Of a stretch of 64,000 nucleotides of DNA, positions 30,781 to 43,800 are shown one piece after another. Source of the DNA: Laburnicola sp. R22_1. Taxonomy: Eukaryota > Ascomycota > Dothideomycetes > Pleosporales > Didymosphaeriaceae. The position numbers and the translations under genes were made by a program. The first letter of the stretch is position 1, and the number at the start of each line of letters is the position of its first letter. Under the pieces are notes generated by a model. It saw nothing but the letters and a program-made list of their open reading frames with translations. It ran no database searches and was not told the DNA's origin. The stretch spans positions 2,356,001 through 2,420,000 of the forward strand of contig JACONQ010000007.1 in assembly GCA_014281115.1 (NCBI GenBank), read 5' to 3'.

Positions 30781-32523
30781 CGTTACAAGTGTAGCCGAAT
30801 TCAGGATTGTACTCCAAACGATCCTGGTTCTTCAATGCACCGAACAGGAACTCCTGGATCAGAGGTTCATTATTCTGGTCGCATCGATTGACCTCTGCGC
30901 CAAACCTTCTCAATTTAGATTTCAATGATTTGGCGGTGCGTACGTCCAGGACACCTTCCTCTTTATCCGGAAATATGACGTGGTAGAAAGATCGCTTGTT
31001 CTCGTTCCAATCTTTTTGATCGTTGTACCAACCAATGTTCGATTGTTTAGGCCGGCGTTTTTTGTCAATGTCTGCCTGGCCCGCTTTCGGCTGAGGTCGA
31101 GAGGTTGCGTGCGTTGTTGACTTTCGATTGACTGGGTGAGTTGAATGGTGTCGTTCTTGACTAGGCCCCATTTGCGCAGGGTCAACCTTCATGCTATCCA
31201 ACCTATCCTCTAATACAGCAACATAGAGGGTCTCCGATAAAGATATTACTGTAGATGATTAGTGCTTCAAATTATAGACACTCACATAGCCGGAATATTC
31301 TTACAGTTCTCAGTACATCCCTTTGAGATATCATAATCAGGTTTGCTTGTGCCTCCCCTCCCAATTGGAAGGCTCTTTAGGATGCGCGCACGCTTTGTAC
31401 CATCAGGATCGTCAAGGCAGGAGGTAAGAGAGAAAGAGTTATCCTTAACGAGATTGTGTAATGTTTCAAATTCTTCCCTCCAGGCATTCGGGAAGACTTT
31501 GGGGTCATAGAAACCGCAATCTCGTGGTAATTCTGATCCTTGCAACGCCACATTTTCTCCAGTCCAGGCTTCAGCGCGTTTTTCAAAGTCCACGTAGACA
31601 AGACTACCGAGCTTCTTTTCAACCCCAGCTTCACTCTTATACCATTCCAGGTCAGCATCGGGTAGGACTGGTGTTTCTTGGCCAGAGGTAAAAACAGGCC
31701 TTTTTCGTGTCCTTGGTGCCACCGTTGCTGCCGCTTTATATGGAGAAGTGGAAGCATCAGGCAGCTGAGACCCTCCCGAGGTGCCCTTCCGGGTGAAGTG
31801 CGTGGCTGCATTTTCCGTTGAAGCCCCCTCGGAATACCTCGGGTCATGTATAGATCCTCTGTACAATGTCGCCTTCGTTGTTGGCAACCATTCGCTCCGA
31901 ATCGGCCTTTCCGTTGCCCGATGCTGATCGTCCGACGGCCTAGGCTGCATAGCAGGGCGTTGATGCTCGTAGGAAACAGGAATACCTCTCCTAGTTGAGG
32001 GCGCTGCATAAGTTTGGCTCGAAGGAGGATGAGCGGAATATCCCAGAGATTGTGAGATGGCATAACTCGGCGATCGATAAGCGGAATGCCCCGGCGATTC
32101 ATAAGTATGATAGCCAGGTGATTGATAAGAGTGATAGCCCGACGGTTGACAAGTGGAATAATCCGGCGACATAGTCTGGAAGCTGTCGGCAGGCCTTCTT
32201 GAGCTGGATTTTTCAGATCTGACACTAGGTATTGAAGCCCGCTCAGTAGCTCGGTATGGGGGTTTGCTCGAAGTGTTGGCGACAGGATAGTCATGCGAGA
32301 AACTTGCAGTAGTTCTCTCGGTATCGAATGCATAGTTTTCGTGTGGTGGGCGAGATTGGTTATCGCCCGACATGTCGCGGCTCTTCCTCTGGGTATTCAG
32401 CAGTCCCTCCATGACTGGACGCATCTCGAGAGTTATGAGCTTGTGCATAGACCGCTCATCATCGTCGTAACTATTTCCCAGGGGTGGCGCCTTATACTCA
32501 CGACCGGAACGTCTATAGTTCAT
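30781..32523 (-). CDS. Unrecognised Ser/Pro/Tyr-rich protein, incomplete 3' model
   Basis: Exon 1 is 32523-31286; an 83-bp intron (GTGAGT...GATAG) joins it in frame to exon 2, 31202-30781. Exon 2 ends at a strong donor GTAAGT at 30780, so at least one more exon must follow. A second strong donor at 30283 (after about 30284) suggests another, but I could not fix its frame. The first 200 residues are disordered, with degenerate tandem repeats of about nine residues (YQSPGYHTYESPGHSAYRSP). The ordered part includes DLEWYKSEAGVEKKLGSLVY, PRDCGFYDPKVFPNAWREEF and, in exon 2, KRSFYHVIFPDKEEGVLDVR with LKSKLRRFGAEV. No family recognised; possibly lineage-specific. No signal peptide is visible. Confidence 0.55.
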
Positions 32524-33673
32524 ACTGTAGCCGTACAGGAAGTAGTATCCGCAGAATGATATTCTTTAGTCAGTGAGCCGACTAGAACAGTATTTGGAGT
32601 TGTAGTTCGTAGCTGTTGATGTCTCGTTTATAGTAAAAGATCTCGTTCAAGATGTCGAAAAGAAGTTAGGATAATGTTGTAAAAGGCAAAGCAGAGAAGA
32701 GAATAAGATTTGATTGTAAGAGGGGAGAATCTTCCCGTCGACAGTCTGACTAGTTACCACGCAGGTATGAGCAACATACAGGTAACGAAAAGTATAGACT
32801 TGACATAGGACTCGAGTCACCAAGTTCCGGCATGCGGCAGCAGAGCCAGGCTGTGACTGTTGTAGAGCATATATGGTCGGCTACCCTAGGACACGTAACA
32901 GACATTCAGAACTACGGAAACGTGAGACTCGGCCTTGCAGACTGAAGTCCGAATACTCGCGGGTCAAGTCCACAGGCCTGCTCGTCTTAGTGCACGATGG
33001 GCGCTCTGAAAGAAGAGCGCTGATAGCAATGCCCCGTCGGTGCAGCCAGTTGATGAAGTCTTGCGGCCATCTTCGCTCGTGGAGGGAGCTTAAAAGCATC
33101 GGGAAAACGTATGACGGTGCGCTATACGGCAGGCTGCGAGTGGGGTCGGCACTCTTGTCGCTAAAGCTCATCGCGGATCGTGAGTCGCACGCAGCCCTGG
33201 AGCTGGAGGCGTCGCTGTCTGGAGTCAGGTGGTAGTCATCTCTATGCCGTAGCTCCACGCATGCCAAAATGTTCTGTAGCTTCAATATTTGAAGCGTGAG
33301 GGTCATATTGTACCCATGGACGTTGCGCTGCTGCCCAGTTGTGAGTCATGCCGTGGTGCAGGTCGGGTGCGTGACTGTACCGGGTAGGGCTCGGATCGGC
33401 GTTTCCATTCTCCGAGCCTCGGCCACTTGGCAAGCGCTGGAGCGCCGACGCAACACGGTGAACTTTACGCGACAAACATTCTCCAGTCATTCACTTGTTC
33501 ATCAAACTTCATCAGCCAGTCGCCCTCTCTGGCTACAGCGACACAGTAGAAACAAACGCAATGCACTCCCGATCGTGCCCTTGAAATATCGTACGCCTTG
33601 TGCCACGTCCAATCGAAATGAAGAGACACCTAAACGTTCACCACCTTACCGCAGTGGGTGAACACGTTTCGCC
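32524..33673. other. Intergenic region upstream of IML1
   Basis: Divergent spacer of 1.15 kb between the unrecognised gene (-) and IML1 (+). Overlapping open frames of 120-141 codons on both strands (32873-33306) have no recognisable content and are left out. Confidence 0.5.
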
Positions 33674-36600
33674 ATGTCCAAGTCCAGCTTAATAGGAAAG
33701 CGCAAGCGAGTGCAGAAAGTGTGCACTCTCTGGACGCACGATGCCAACTTCTCGAAGGACGATGTCGTCTTTAATTGCGACAAGTTCTCAGAAGTCCCAG
33801 CGACGCCAGGCTCCTTGATGCAAGTCATGGCGCTTGAGTACGGACCAGTCATTCGTGACTTCCAGACATCCTCAAAGGCTCCCACAAAGGACAACGGCCA
33901 ACCGCATGTGGATGTCTCCTCCAAGGATGCAGCCACTGAGACGCATTCAAGGCGGAGCCGCAGAGGATCCGTCAGAGTCACGCTTGATGAGAATGGCTCG
34001 GTGATTCAAGAGGGTCGTGAAGTGGATACGGACAAGTCATACATTTTTGTGGCGAAACCCTTTCCAGCAGATCTGAGATCGAAGCACTCCAATCTCCAGG
34101 TTTCCATCGCCGAGAAGATAGCCAAAGTATTCGGGCTGCGCAACCGCATGCAGGTCATTGTTACTTTGGTGGGCCATCTTACATCTCCCGACGATGCATT
34201 GCTGACCTCGGCCAGGCTGACGAAGACAAGCACTCTGCATCTCATGTTGAGATTACATTCCGCGACCAGTACCTCGCGAGAGCGGATATGTGGCGTATGT
34301 CGATAGCAGAGCTGAACAATCGTACCGTCTATCGGGGGCAGAAATTACTCTTTATGGGCACCATCAAAGCAACTGTGAAGAATGTGTACATCCATGGACA
34401 ATCCACGCATTCCGGGTACTTTTCAGCATTCACCAAGCCCGTGTTTCGCAGCGAATCCGCGCGTTACGTGCTGTTCATTCAGATGTCCAAGGAGATGTGG
34501 GATTTTGATGCCGAAGGCGCTGGAGAGATAATGTTCAACAAGGTTGTCAACGGCTTTCTCCCGGATCTGTTCAAACGTTGGATGAAGATCAATGCGAGGC
34601 ACCTCGTCACCATAATCATGTTCACTCGCATGCAATATGATCCCGACTCTGGACTCGAGTTACCTAGTGATGCGACGGACAGTAGCAATTTTGAGAATCG
34701 ATCCGGTCGCTTCCGTGACTATTATCGCGTTGTCGTTAGCGACATGGCCAGTGGGGATTGGATCAACATCCTATATCAGTTGAAAAAGGAGTTCCGATCC
34801 TTTCTCAAAGATGTTTCATTGATTCCCAAGCGGGAATATCCATTTTCAAAATCAGACACTTCGGCATCCAGGGAAACAGAACCTCAGCTTATCATTGCTG
34901 GCAAACCCTCTACAGCCGCTCAGGGTAACATCCTCGAGGCTATCAATCTTGCCGGCGCACAGTTCGCAAAAGAATACATCGATCGCGACCTGGTACGGAC
35001 TGGTATTTCCGTCATTGTTGTCACCGCTGGCACTGGCGTGTTCGAAGTCGATTACAATATGCTCAAATTGACGACCGATACGCTTGTTGGCTCTGGGATC
35101 GGCATTGACCTGGTATGTTTGTCGCCGATACCGTTACATTCCGTTCCACTGTTCAAATACCGAAGCCCCCAATCTGTATCCAGCTTGAAGATGCAAGCGG
35201 GGGAAGATCAAGCCATCGATGATCCTGTTAATAACCTCGATTACTATGACGATAGGACACCTCGCCAGCGCCGACCGAATTTTGGCTCGATGGTACGAAG
35301 GTCTCCCTTGCAAGTTCCTCCAATTGTGTTAAACAATCCTCCAGCCACCCATGATTTGGACCAGTGGCGCTACGCAATGCCGCACTGGGTCGACGTCTCC
35401 TTCTGGTCTGGCCCATTTGAAGAGATTCTCGAGCTTTCCAAGACGCGTAAATCTGATAAACTCTTCAAGAAAATACAAAAGAAGAGCGGATCCTTTGCAC
35501 TTAGATGTCGCATGTATGAATTGCAAATGATGGGCGTCATGGAAAACGAACTAGGTGATATATCAATTCCCTATTTGGAAGAAGATCCGTTGTATCCCCA
35601 ACGACTGCGTGAACAAATAGACAATCCGATTAGCCCGCCTCGCGCCGTGCGAAACGTACCGATAGCGACCGGGACGTACCAACCGAATAACCACAAAGGA
35701 AATCCAGAGGGTGAGCGTGACGAGACCAAGATTTTACAGATGAAATGGATGGACGATTTTGACAACAATGTGTTTTCGCCCCGAATGGATAAGCGTCTCC
35801 GCTATGAACAGGACAGACAGGCCAATTCAACCCTAAAGAGCGAACTCCCAGAACACGCCACGAGAGCCTCATTTCTGTCTTCTTCTTACCGTAGCGTCGC
35901 ACCATCCCTAGAGAAGTCTGCCCGACCTCCCGACGACTCTAATTTCCAACAGCTAATGCCGGAGGGGGAGGTATCTAGAGACTTCAAAAGCCAATCCCCT
36001 AGACGGAGTGTAATCCACGTGCCGGAGTACAAGGGTCCAGGAGTACCACGAGCGGACGTCTTAGCCCGCCAAATGGCCATGAGCCGATCCAACAGTCGTC
36101 AGCGATCGAGCGCACACAAGAGAGGCGGTTCTGGAGACTCGAGTGATCGTCAGAAATCGGTACACTCGACGCCGCGAGATTCGCCTGTTGTGAGTAGAGG
36201 TAACTCGCCCCCGAAAGAAGATGGGCTGCCACCCCTTCCTCGCAAGAATACTGCGCCATCTAATACGACTGAACCAAACCGTCCCGCCAGGTGGTTTCTC
36301 CGGCAGATTAGTTTCGGGGGTAAGAGTGGCGCTGCTCCCAAACCTACGACTGGAGAAGCCATCGGTCGGGCCACCATCGACATCACACCGGGCAAAGTTA
36401 AGCCGGCGAGATTGACAGTGGGCAACAACACTCAAAAGGGTGCCATTGCGGAGAAATTGGCGAGTACTAGGGTTACTTCTACAGAGAAGGCATCGCAGCC
36501 CATCAACATTAGAAGTGCGTCTCGAGCGGGCTTGCCGTCCAACAAAGATTCCTCCTCGCCCGACCGTAATAGCCGTTCAGTGGAAACAGTCAAATATGCA

Positions 36601-39528
36601 CATCCGGCAAAACCCTCTGTACCATCTCACCCCAGCTCGTTCATCAAGGACCCCGGGTCAACGTTCTTGCTTGCAGGGTCGCGAGCCTTGGGTGAATCCA
36701 TAGGACAAAAATTAGATTTGCTGTCAACGAGCGGTGGAGCCAAAGATATCCCCCGCACTTTGTCGCCGACAAGTGCCATCGCCCCTTGGGCGGTCCTAGT
36801 CAACCCCTGCAACCCTAAGAAGAACAACATCAGCATTGCGAACCACTTCCGACGATGGCAGCATGTCTTCCCCAAGCGATTGAGTGCTGCTTCTGTGAAG
36901 TGGAAATCACTCTGTTCTCCTGCTGCAGTACCCTTGACGAACGAATATTTCCCCACTGCTGAACAACTCGCGACAGAGTATAACGAGAGTCCATACAAGA
37001 TTACGCAGAACGAGGATGATGAAATGCTCGAAGCACCCAAGTCTCGAGAGTCGCTAGTCCGTGAGCTTATTGCTTTTCGATTGTCTCACGGCTTTCAAAT
37101 TCTTGTGGGTCCTGCAGTAGCAGAGTTCTCGGGACGCCGTGAACAGAATCTATCAAACATCTTCGACTCGGAGTATATGTCCCGCGACGGTGATACCGTC
37201 TTTCTCACTGTGGGCACCACTATCCATCAACTTGTCTGCGTCGCTGGTGGTGAAGTTGAAGTAAAGCGATACAGCCGGAAGCCTACGACGGCGCTGCAGT
37301 CGTCGGCAGGAGTCAACACACCCTTTTCTTACAAGCCATACATACGGACAGCCTTGGAGGACAAATACCAACCACGAGACATGATACTTCGACCACCCCG
37401 AAAGGAGTACAATTGGAACTTCATCGACACATTCCTGGCTGGGTACCAGGACGAGTTCTCCGAAGTGCTGCGATTTTGGAGAGCCCGTTTTGTATTGATA
37501 CCAGTAGAGTTACCGACGATTAATCGACGGCCGTTTCCCATGTCAGCCGAAGACTCAGAGGAAGAGATCCGACTTGAGGGTATCAGGAAGCTGACGCAAG
37601 TCTGGCAAAAGCACCGTTACATTCCACCAGAAGAGCGTCATTTCCAGGCTACAAACAGCCGCAAGCAAAAGGATCCTAACCCACTGGCAATCGAATATCA
37701 CACTCGCGATCCTTCTGCCATAGTAGCGGCAGGGACAGACAATTCCCTCATCAACGACACTGAGAGTGAGATTCCGTCGTCGCTCTTCTCCGAGACAGAG
37801 CAGTACCATACGTCCAACATCGACATTAAAAAGCTTGCTGAAGACATGCAAGGCGAGAAGGGGATCCCTATGCGCGACAGGCGATGGCACATGCGGTTAC
37901 ACTACAACTGCTTCCTAGGCTTCGATCTGACAAGCTGGCTACTAGCGAACTTCACTGATGTGGACACACGTGACGAAGCTGTTGAGCTAGGGAATCAATT
38001 GATGAACAAGGGTCTGTTTCAACACGTGCAGAAACGCCATGCATTCCGCGATGGGAACTTTTTCTATCAGATTGCCGCTGAGTACCGGGCACCACGACCC
38101 GAGTCCAGAACTGGTTGGTTTGGCATGCGCAGGGTTGATCGATCTGTACCTTCCACACCGCTTTCTGATGGTCCACGAACCTCGCCTCTTGCTTCCCGGA
38201 GCCTTCGCTCACGTCCCAGCACTAGTGATTCGTCAAGCGTGGGCTCCGACAGAGACGGAGAGAAGACCCCGACCCGCTCTGGAACCCCAAAACGTAAAGT
38301 CTTGCTGTCACGTGTAATGCGCTACGATGTTGACGCTCGCAAGCGTTCATATCGCCCGGAAATTATCTCACTGCATTATGACCGTCTGTCGAACCCGGAC
38401 AATTGCTACCATATACGTATCGATTGGATGAATGTTACAGCAAAGTTGATCGAAGATGCTATTGTTTCTTGGGCTACCAATGTTGAGAAGTACGGCTTGA
38501 AACTGGTAGAAGTACCGATAGCAGAAGCCTCGAATATCGTCGATCATCATCCTTTCCGCTCACCTTACATCGTCAAGCTTGCCTTGCAGCCACCTTCAAT
38601 TCAACAAGAGACTGGTTGGGATTCGTCTCATTTCTCACCGCAACAGTCGAAAAACGACAAATACGCGTACCACAAAGCTCTCCTTCGCAGGCTGAACTTC
38701 GTCCTAGACATAGAATCCGCAGACTCGTTTCCTACAGATGTCGAAGTTGCGTACTCATGGGGAAGTCCTGATTACAAATACACCCAATTCATCCACAAAA
38801 GCGGTACACTTCTTGCCCAGATCATGCACGATGGCAATCTGCTGCTGTTGGCAAATCGCCTCGCGCACAACCGCGCAAAAGACACCAGCAGATTCAGACC
38901 CACAGACCCGTACGAACACAAGCGCGCAGCAAACGACAAAGACCGCATGCCCTCGACCCCCGCAGAACGCCCGAACCCGCATCGCTCACCTTTCTCCAGC
39001 CCTCTGTCCCGCCCGGTCCAGGACTACAACCTCCTCCACAACGCGCTGCAGGACAAACCCTCCGCCGCCTCTACGCCGCTCACATCCACCTCGCTACCAC
39101 CCACCACCACCACCGTCACCCAAACACCAGAACAACTCAAAGACGAAATCGAAGCCTTTTGCTCAAATACCACCCTCCTACAAGCCTTCTACGCCACCGA
39201 AGCTTCCAAGCAAGCACCGCATCCCTCGCCCTCTCCGCGCATGCTCCCCGTGCTCGACAACAACATCCCCACCCTGGGTTTACCACCGGCAATCAGTATC
39301 CAAGGAGCCAGTCCCGCGAACAGCGGCTGGTCGCTGAGTGGGAGCGTGATTGGTGGTGGGAGCAGTATTGCGGGCAGAAGGCAGGGGAGTGAAGAAGGGA
39401 ATGCGGGCAATGGTGGTAGTCGACCCAGTTTGCTTGGAGCGATGGGTGGGAGGAGGAGGAGTCTGGCGTTGGAGGAGATTGTGTTGCCGAAGAGGTCGGA
39501 GAGTCAGGGGAGTTCGGGGACGGGATAG
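33674..39528 (+). CDS. IML1: IML1 (DEPDC5 orthologue), SEACIT/GATOR1 catalytic subunit
   Basis: Exon 1 is 33674-34168 and exon 2 is 34216-39528, with a 47-bp intron containing a CTGAC branch site; 1935 residues. The junction (QVIVTL-ADEDKHSASHVE) restores the conserved Iml1 N-terminal region, followed by ITFRDQYLARADMWRMSIAE and TVYRGQKLLFMGTIKATVKN. A DEP domain lies around residues 1385-1450 (RDRRWHMRLHYNCFLGFDLT, SWLLANFTDV, GLFQHVQKRHAFRDGNFFYQ). The conserved C-terminal domain includes NCYHIRIDWMNVTAKLIEDA. Residues about 570-860 and the last 150 are disordered and Ser/Pro/Thr-rich. Iml1 with Npr2 and Npr3 is a GAP for Gtr1 (RagA/B) on the vacuole, switching TORC1 off on nitrogen or amino-acid loss. 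Length is somewhat above yeast Iml1 and normal for Pezizomycotina. Confidence 0.94.
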
Positions 39529-40859
39529 TGTGGTGGGTTGGGGGGTTGGGTCTGAGAGAGGGAGGAGGATGAGGCGTTGGTGTGAGTTCGGTTGGCTAGT
39601 TGTTGGATATGTTGATCTGTGGATCGGTTGAAAAGTTGGCTCACAAAAGTCGTTCAGTCACCTGGTAGCAGGTTTCATTGTTGTGTTTTCACGTCCTTGT
39701 TATAGTACGTAGGGTGAAGTGAACAATTGTTGCAACCGACACAATTTTGTTGGTAGAAGGGGCCGAATTTTTTTCGGGCGATAAGTAACTCACAAGGAGC
39801 CCAACTAAAGTTTAACTAGATGCGCATATGCATACCACAACTATACTTCTATCACATGCGACTCTATATTATACTTTGCTAGTAAGGGGAGCCGTAGCAA
39901 TATTAAAAGCTGGCACGCTGGCATGTCTCTAACAGACAACTACTATTTGGATAACAACCCATCTAGTTTATTATAGTAAGTTTAACCTTAACTTTGCTAT
40001 ACTTATTAACGCTTATATAATATAGATAAATCTAAAATTAATACCCTATCTACGCTATCCTAACTATTTACTAGCAACGCTTACTAATAATAATTGTTAC
40101 TACGCACATATATAGCTATATAAGGCTAAGGAGGAGAAGAAGGAAGAGGAGGAGAAGAAGGATAATAGAAAGATAGAGCACGTAAAGGTCCTTAAGAAGG
40201 TAGTAGTAAGGTGCTATAACTTGCCTAAGGGTACGCTTATTAAATTAATCTTATACAATTACTAATATGCGTACAAACTAAGGAGGACGCTATATTTATT
40301 AAAAGAGAGCTAAAAAGGATACAATCCCTTATTAAGCACGTCAAAGATAATAACAGTCTCCGCCTAGAGTATAGGAAGTATATTCTAGCGCTCTATAAGT
40401 ATTATAGGAGAAAGTGATAGTTGCTAGGTCTACTACTACTTAATATTATCCTTTTATAGGTTAATTACAAGAGGGGTGTTTAGTACTACTTTATCTAGTT
40501 TAAAATTAAACAGTTCAGCTTAAAAAGCAAAATCAAACACATGTCGAGCACCTTGCGGTAACAAGACCAAAGTGAACAAGATCACTCGTCTAATAGAAGC
40601 AAAGGAGACTTAAACACCGCATACGAAAGGTGCACAAGTGAGAACTCTGTATAGTGGAGACCGTTTCTCACATGATTATTACGTACATCATACCAACCAC
40701 AGCCGCTCAAACCGCCCGTTTTTCTATCAGTCTCATACAGTCCAGTCAACCAAACGCACGCTCTCACATCACCCATATACACCACTCCCTCCCACCCAGC
40801 TCCCCACCTGGCCCACTCCATCTCCAGTCGCCCATTCCCCCTCCATCACCACCTCCGTC
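39529..40859. other. Intergenic region with AT-rich repeat relic
   Basis: Convergent spacer between IML1 (+) and FIG4 (-). From about 39830 to 40520 the DNA is AT-rich and stop-filled like the block at 3.1-8.3 kb, with a lysine/glutamate-rich GAGGAGAAGAAGGA patch at 40130-40165. This looks like a RIP-eroded transposon fragment; no ends or target duplication could be fixed. Confidence 0.65.
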
Positions 40860-43800
40860 CTACCGAACCGGCAACTGATTCTGCCACTCAGGATCGACCT
40901 TACTCTGCTTAAAGAAGCTCTTCCCCCTCAGCCACTGCCGATACGCCTTATACCTCTTCTTCGCGCCATCCTCCTCCTCGACATCCAGCGGATTCTCCTT
41001 GACTTTAAGAAAGTCCTCGAATTCCTCGATATCCTCGTCCGCAGTCTGGAACTTTGCGTTACCAGAGGGCGCAGGTTCGTCGTCTAGCGCGCTGTAGTTG
41101 AGGTGCGAGTGGGGGTGGAGGGTGTTGTGGTGGGGGAAGTGGGAGTAAGAGTGGGAGGGCGGGTGCGAGAAGGGGGTTAGAGGGTAGCTGAGGGAGGCGG
41201 AGGAAGTGGGGCGGGGAAGGGGGGTTGGGAGGGAGCGGATGGAGGAGACGTCTGTGTCGAGGTGGGGGAGGTAGATGGAGTCGTGGTCGTGGTCTGGGAC
41301 TTGGGTTTGTTCGGGGGGCTGGGCGCCGCCCTCGGACATGTCCAGGTATTCGAGGTATTCTAGGGCGGCGGGGTCGTCTGCTAGAGGGGCCTCACTGCTT
41401 ACTACGAGGGGCAGGTTGAGAGGGTGCTCCACGTAACGCTCGTATTCCTCCTCTTCTGTGGCGGTGACTGTGGGGTTGAGGCTGTTGTCATGGAATTGTG
41501 CTAGAGTCCATTGGTGGATGAGTGCTTTGTCTGCCGGTTTGAAGCCTTTTATGTTGAACGTTGAAGAAAGGCCGGTTGAGGTGGAGTTGGTCAAGGATGA
41601 GAACGTAGCGGCTCCAGAGGGTAGAGGCCGAGGCATATGTGTTTCAAATTGCGGATCTCGCAGGATCGATTGCTTTGCCGGAGAATCAGTCTCTGGAACA
41701 CGCAGATGCATGTTTTGGCGACGGTGAGCAACGAGTCCATTTTGGCAGGATTCAGTGTCACTCGAAGGGTCCAAGATGGTGACGCCTTTGCGTGCCGGTT
41801 TTTTGTTATCTTTGCCTGGAGCGCCATGGTCCTGCTGCTTCCTGCGCACAACAAAAGGCGAAGCATCCTCCAAGCGCGAAGGATACGAGGTATCCTTGGG
41901 TTCTTTTGGCGGACAATTCAATCGAAAAGCGTACACCTTCAGAAAAGACGTGACAGCTAGCGGGCGATAATATTCCACCCAATAGTCGTCGTATGCCGCT
42001 ATATCATTCCGTACCAGTTGATGATGGGTCGTGTAAGGCACGGTCAACGGTGGCAAGGTGCGGTTTTCTAGGAAAGCAGGAGTGTACCAGCTTATGTAGT
42101 CTCTGCGAGGGTTTAGTGACCACGAGCGTGGGTCCTCGTGATGGAGATAGTAGTCTGTTTGCAGTTCCCACAGCATGGGTTGTCCTTCAGCGTGAATATA
42201 GTTTCCAAGAAATAGGTTGTAAGCTTCTTGACGTTGAGAGTCAAGGAACGAGTTGTGATAGTAGCGCTTGAAACTCTCCACCATGTCCCGCGAACTGCTT
42301 TGCCATTGATTGATCTTCCGGTATGTGGCCATTGTGTTGACGAGATGGGACCCGCCATATTGCATTGCAATCGCGTCACCGTGGTTATGAAACATGTGAG
42401 TGAAGTTGTCGATGCAATCGCTGTCATACTCGACCGTGTTCCCTGCAATTACGCCGAGTGCTTGGAGCTGACGTCCAAGAGCTCGCTTTCCGATGACAAA
42501 CTGTGCAGCATTTGTTCGATCGAGGCAGTCGATGCAGTTCGTCCTAGAGACACCGTTCTGCACGTGTGGTGAGTCAAACTCACTATCGCCATTGTGGAAG
42601 AAGCCCGTCTTTCGCAGTACTTTCTCGCTGAGATGCTCCAAAGAAACGATGACATCCTGGCCACGCGTTTTGGAAGCTCTCGCCATGTCGAAAGCCTCGT
42701 ATATGATCCTCTTGTCTTTGGGCAGCGACTGGTTGAGATACTCTAGCGCCCGCTTATACTCGTGCAGAAGTTTAGACTCTCTTGGCGTTCGTTCTCGCTG
42801 TTTGATCAGGTTAAGTACATATATTGGTGCTCCATATCGCTCAAACAGATTATCAAAGTGCAACGCTGCTGCGCTGTAGAAAGGATCCGGAAGATTCAGA
42901 TCGATGTCTGGCTTCGGTGTGACCCCGGTATTGTCCTGCATCCAGTATAGTGGTATACTGCCCCGATGTTGTATGTATGATGTGTAGGTAGGGTTTGCCC
43001 ACAACCGCGGCCCCGGTGCATGGAAAGAAGTAGTGAGCGCTTCCGAAACGATCTGCTCAGTTTCGACATCATTTGCAACGTAGCCTAAATCGTTTGTGCC
43101 GCGCTTTAAGAAGCGTGCTCCCGCAAAGAATCTGGACCGTCTCGCAAGAATCGTGATATATATTCTGCGACCGAAAACATCAAGCGATGATTGGTCTATA
43201 GAGCCATGAATGATCGCATGGCACCAATCATGTAGGTTCTTGAGGACTTCCCGAGCGGGTTCGAGAAGATAATGATTCCACACAAACATGTCTTGATAGT
43301 CTTGGGTAGCATGCTTCAACCCCTCGTTCAACGCAGTCCTCTCGCGGATGATGTTCTGCTGGAGGCTCCGCGTGATATTGTACGAATAGCTGAAGTAGAA
43401 GAAGCGTGTAAGGTCGAGATTGTTCAAAATGCCCAAGTACCTAGACTCCTCCGGATTTCGATCTTTGTGGAACCGGGAGGTGGATCCAGTAGTGAGTGGT
43501 ATCAGCTCTGTGCCGTCAACCTGGTAGATGTAATGACCGCCGATCATAGCCACCTGTGCTCGCTTGGTGATCAAAATCATGTAGTAGGACTCCGTAAACC
43601 GAGTGAAGCCCAGGAGTCCCCATGTGCTGCACTTGAGCTTCATGCCTCCTGTATGCTTGTTCCCATCATCGATAGCATTCAGCAATTGGTTCATTTCCCT
43701 CTTGTTATACACGATATCATCCTCGAAGATATTCAGCTGTCCCGGTGGTGCCGTCCGATCGATCTTCAGAACTCGATAATGCTTGTCCATAATGTCCGCG

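Noticed and set aside
32873..33306. Overlapping 120- and 141-codon frames on both strands upstream of IML1
   Set aside because: No motif on either strand, and random open frames of this size are common in this base composition.
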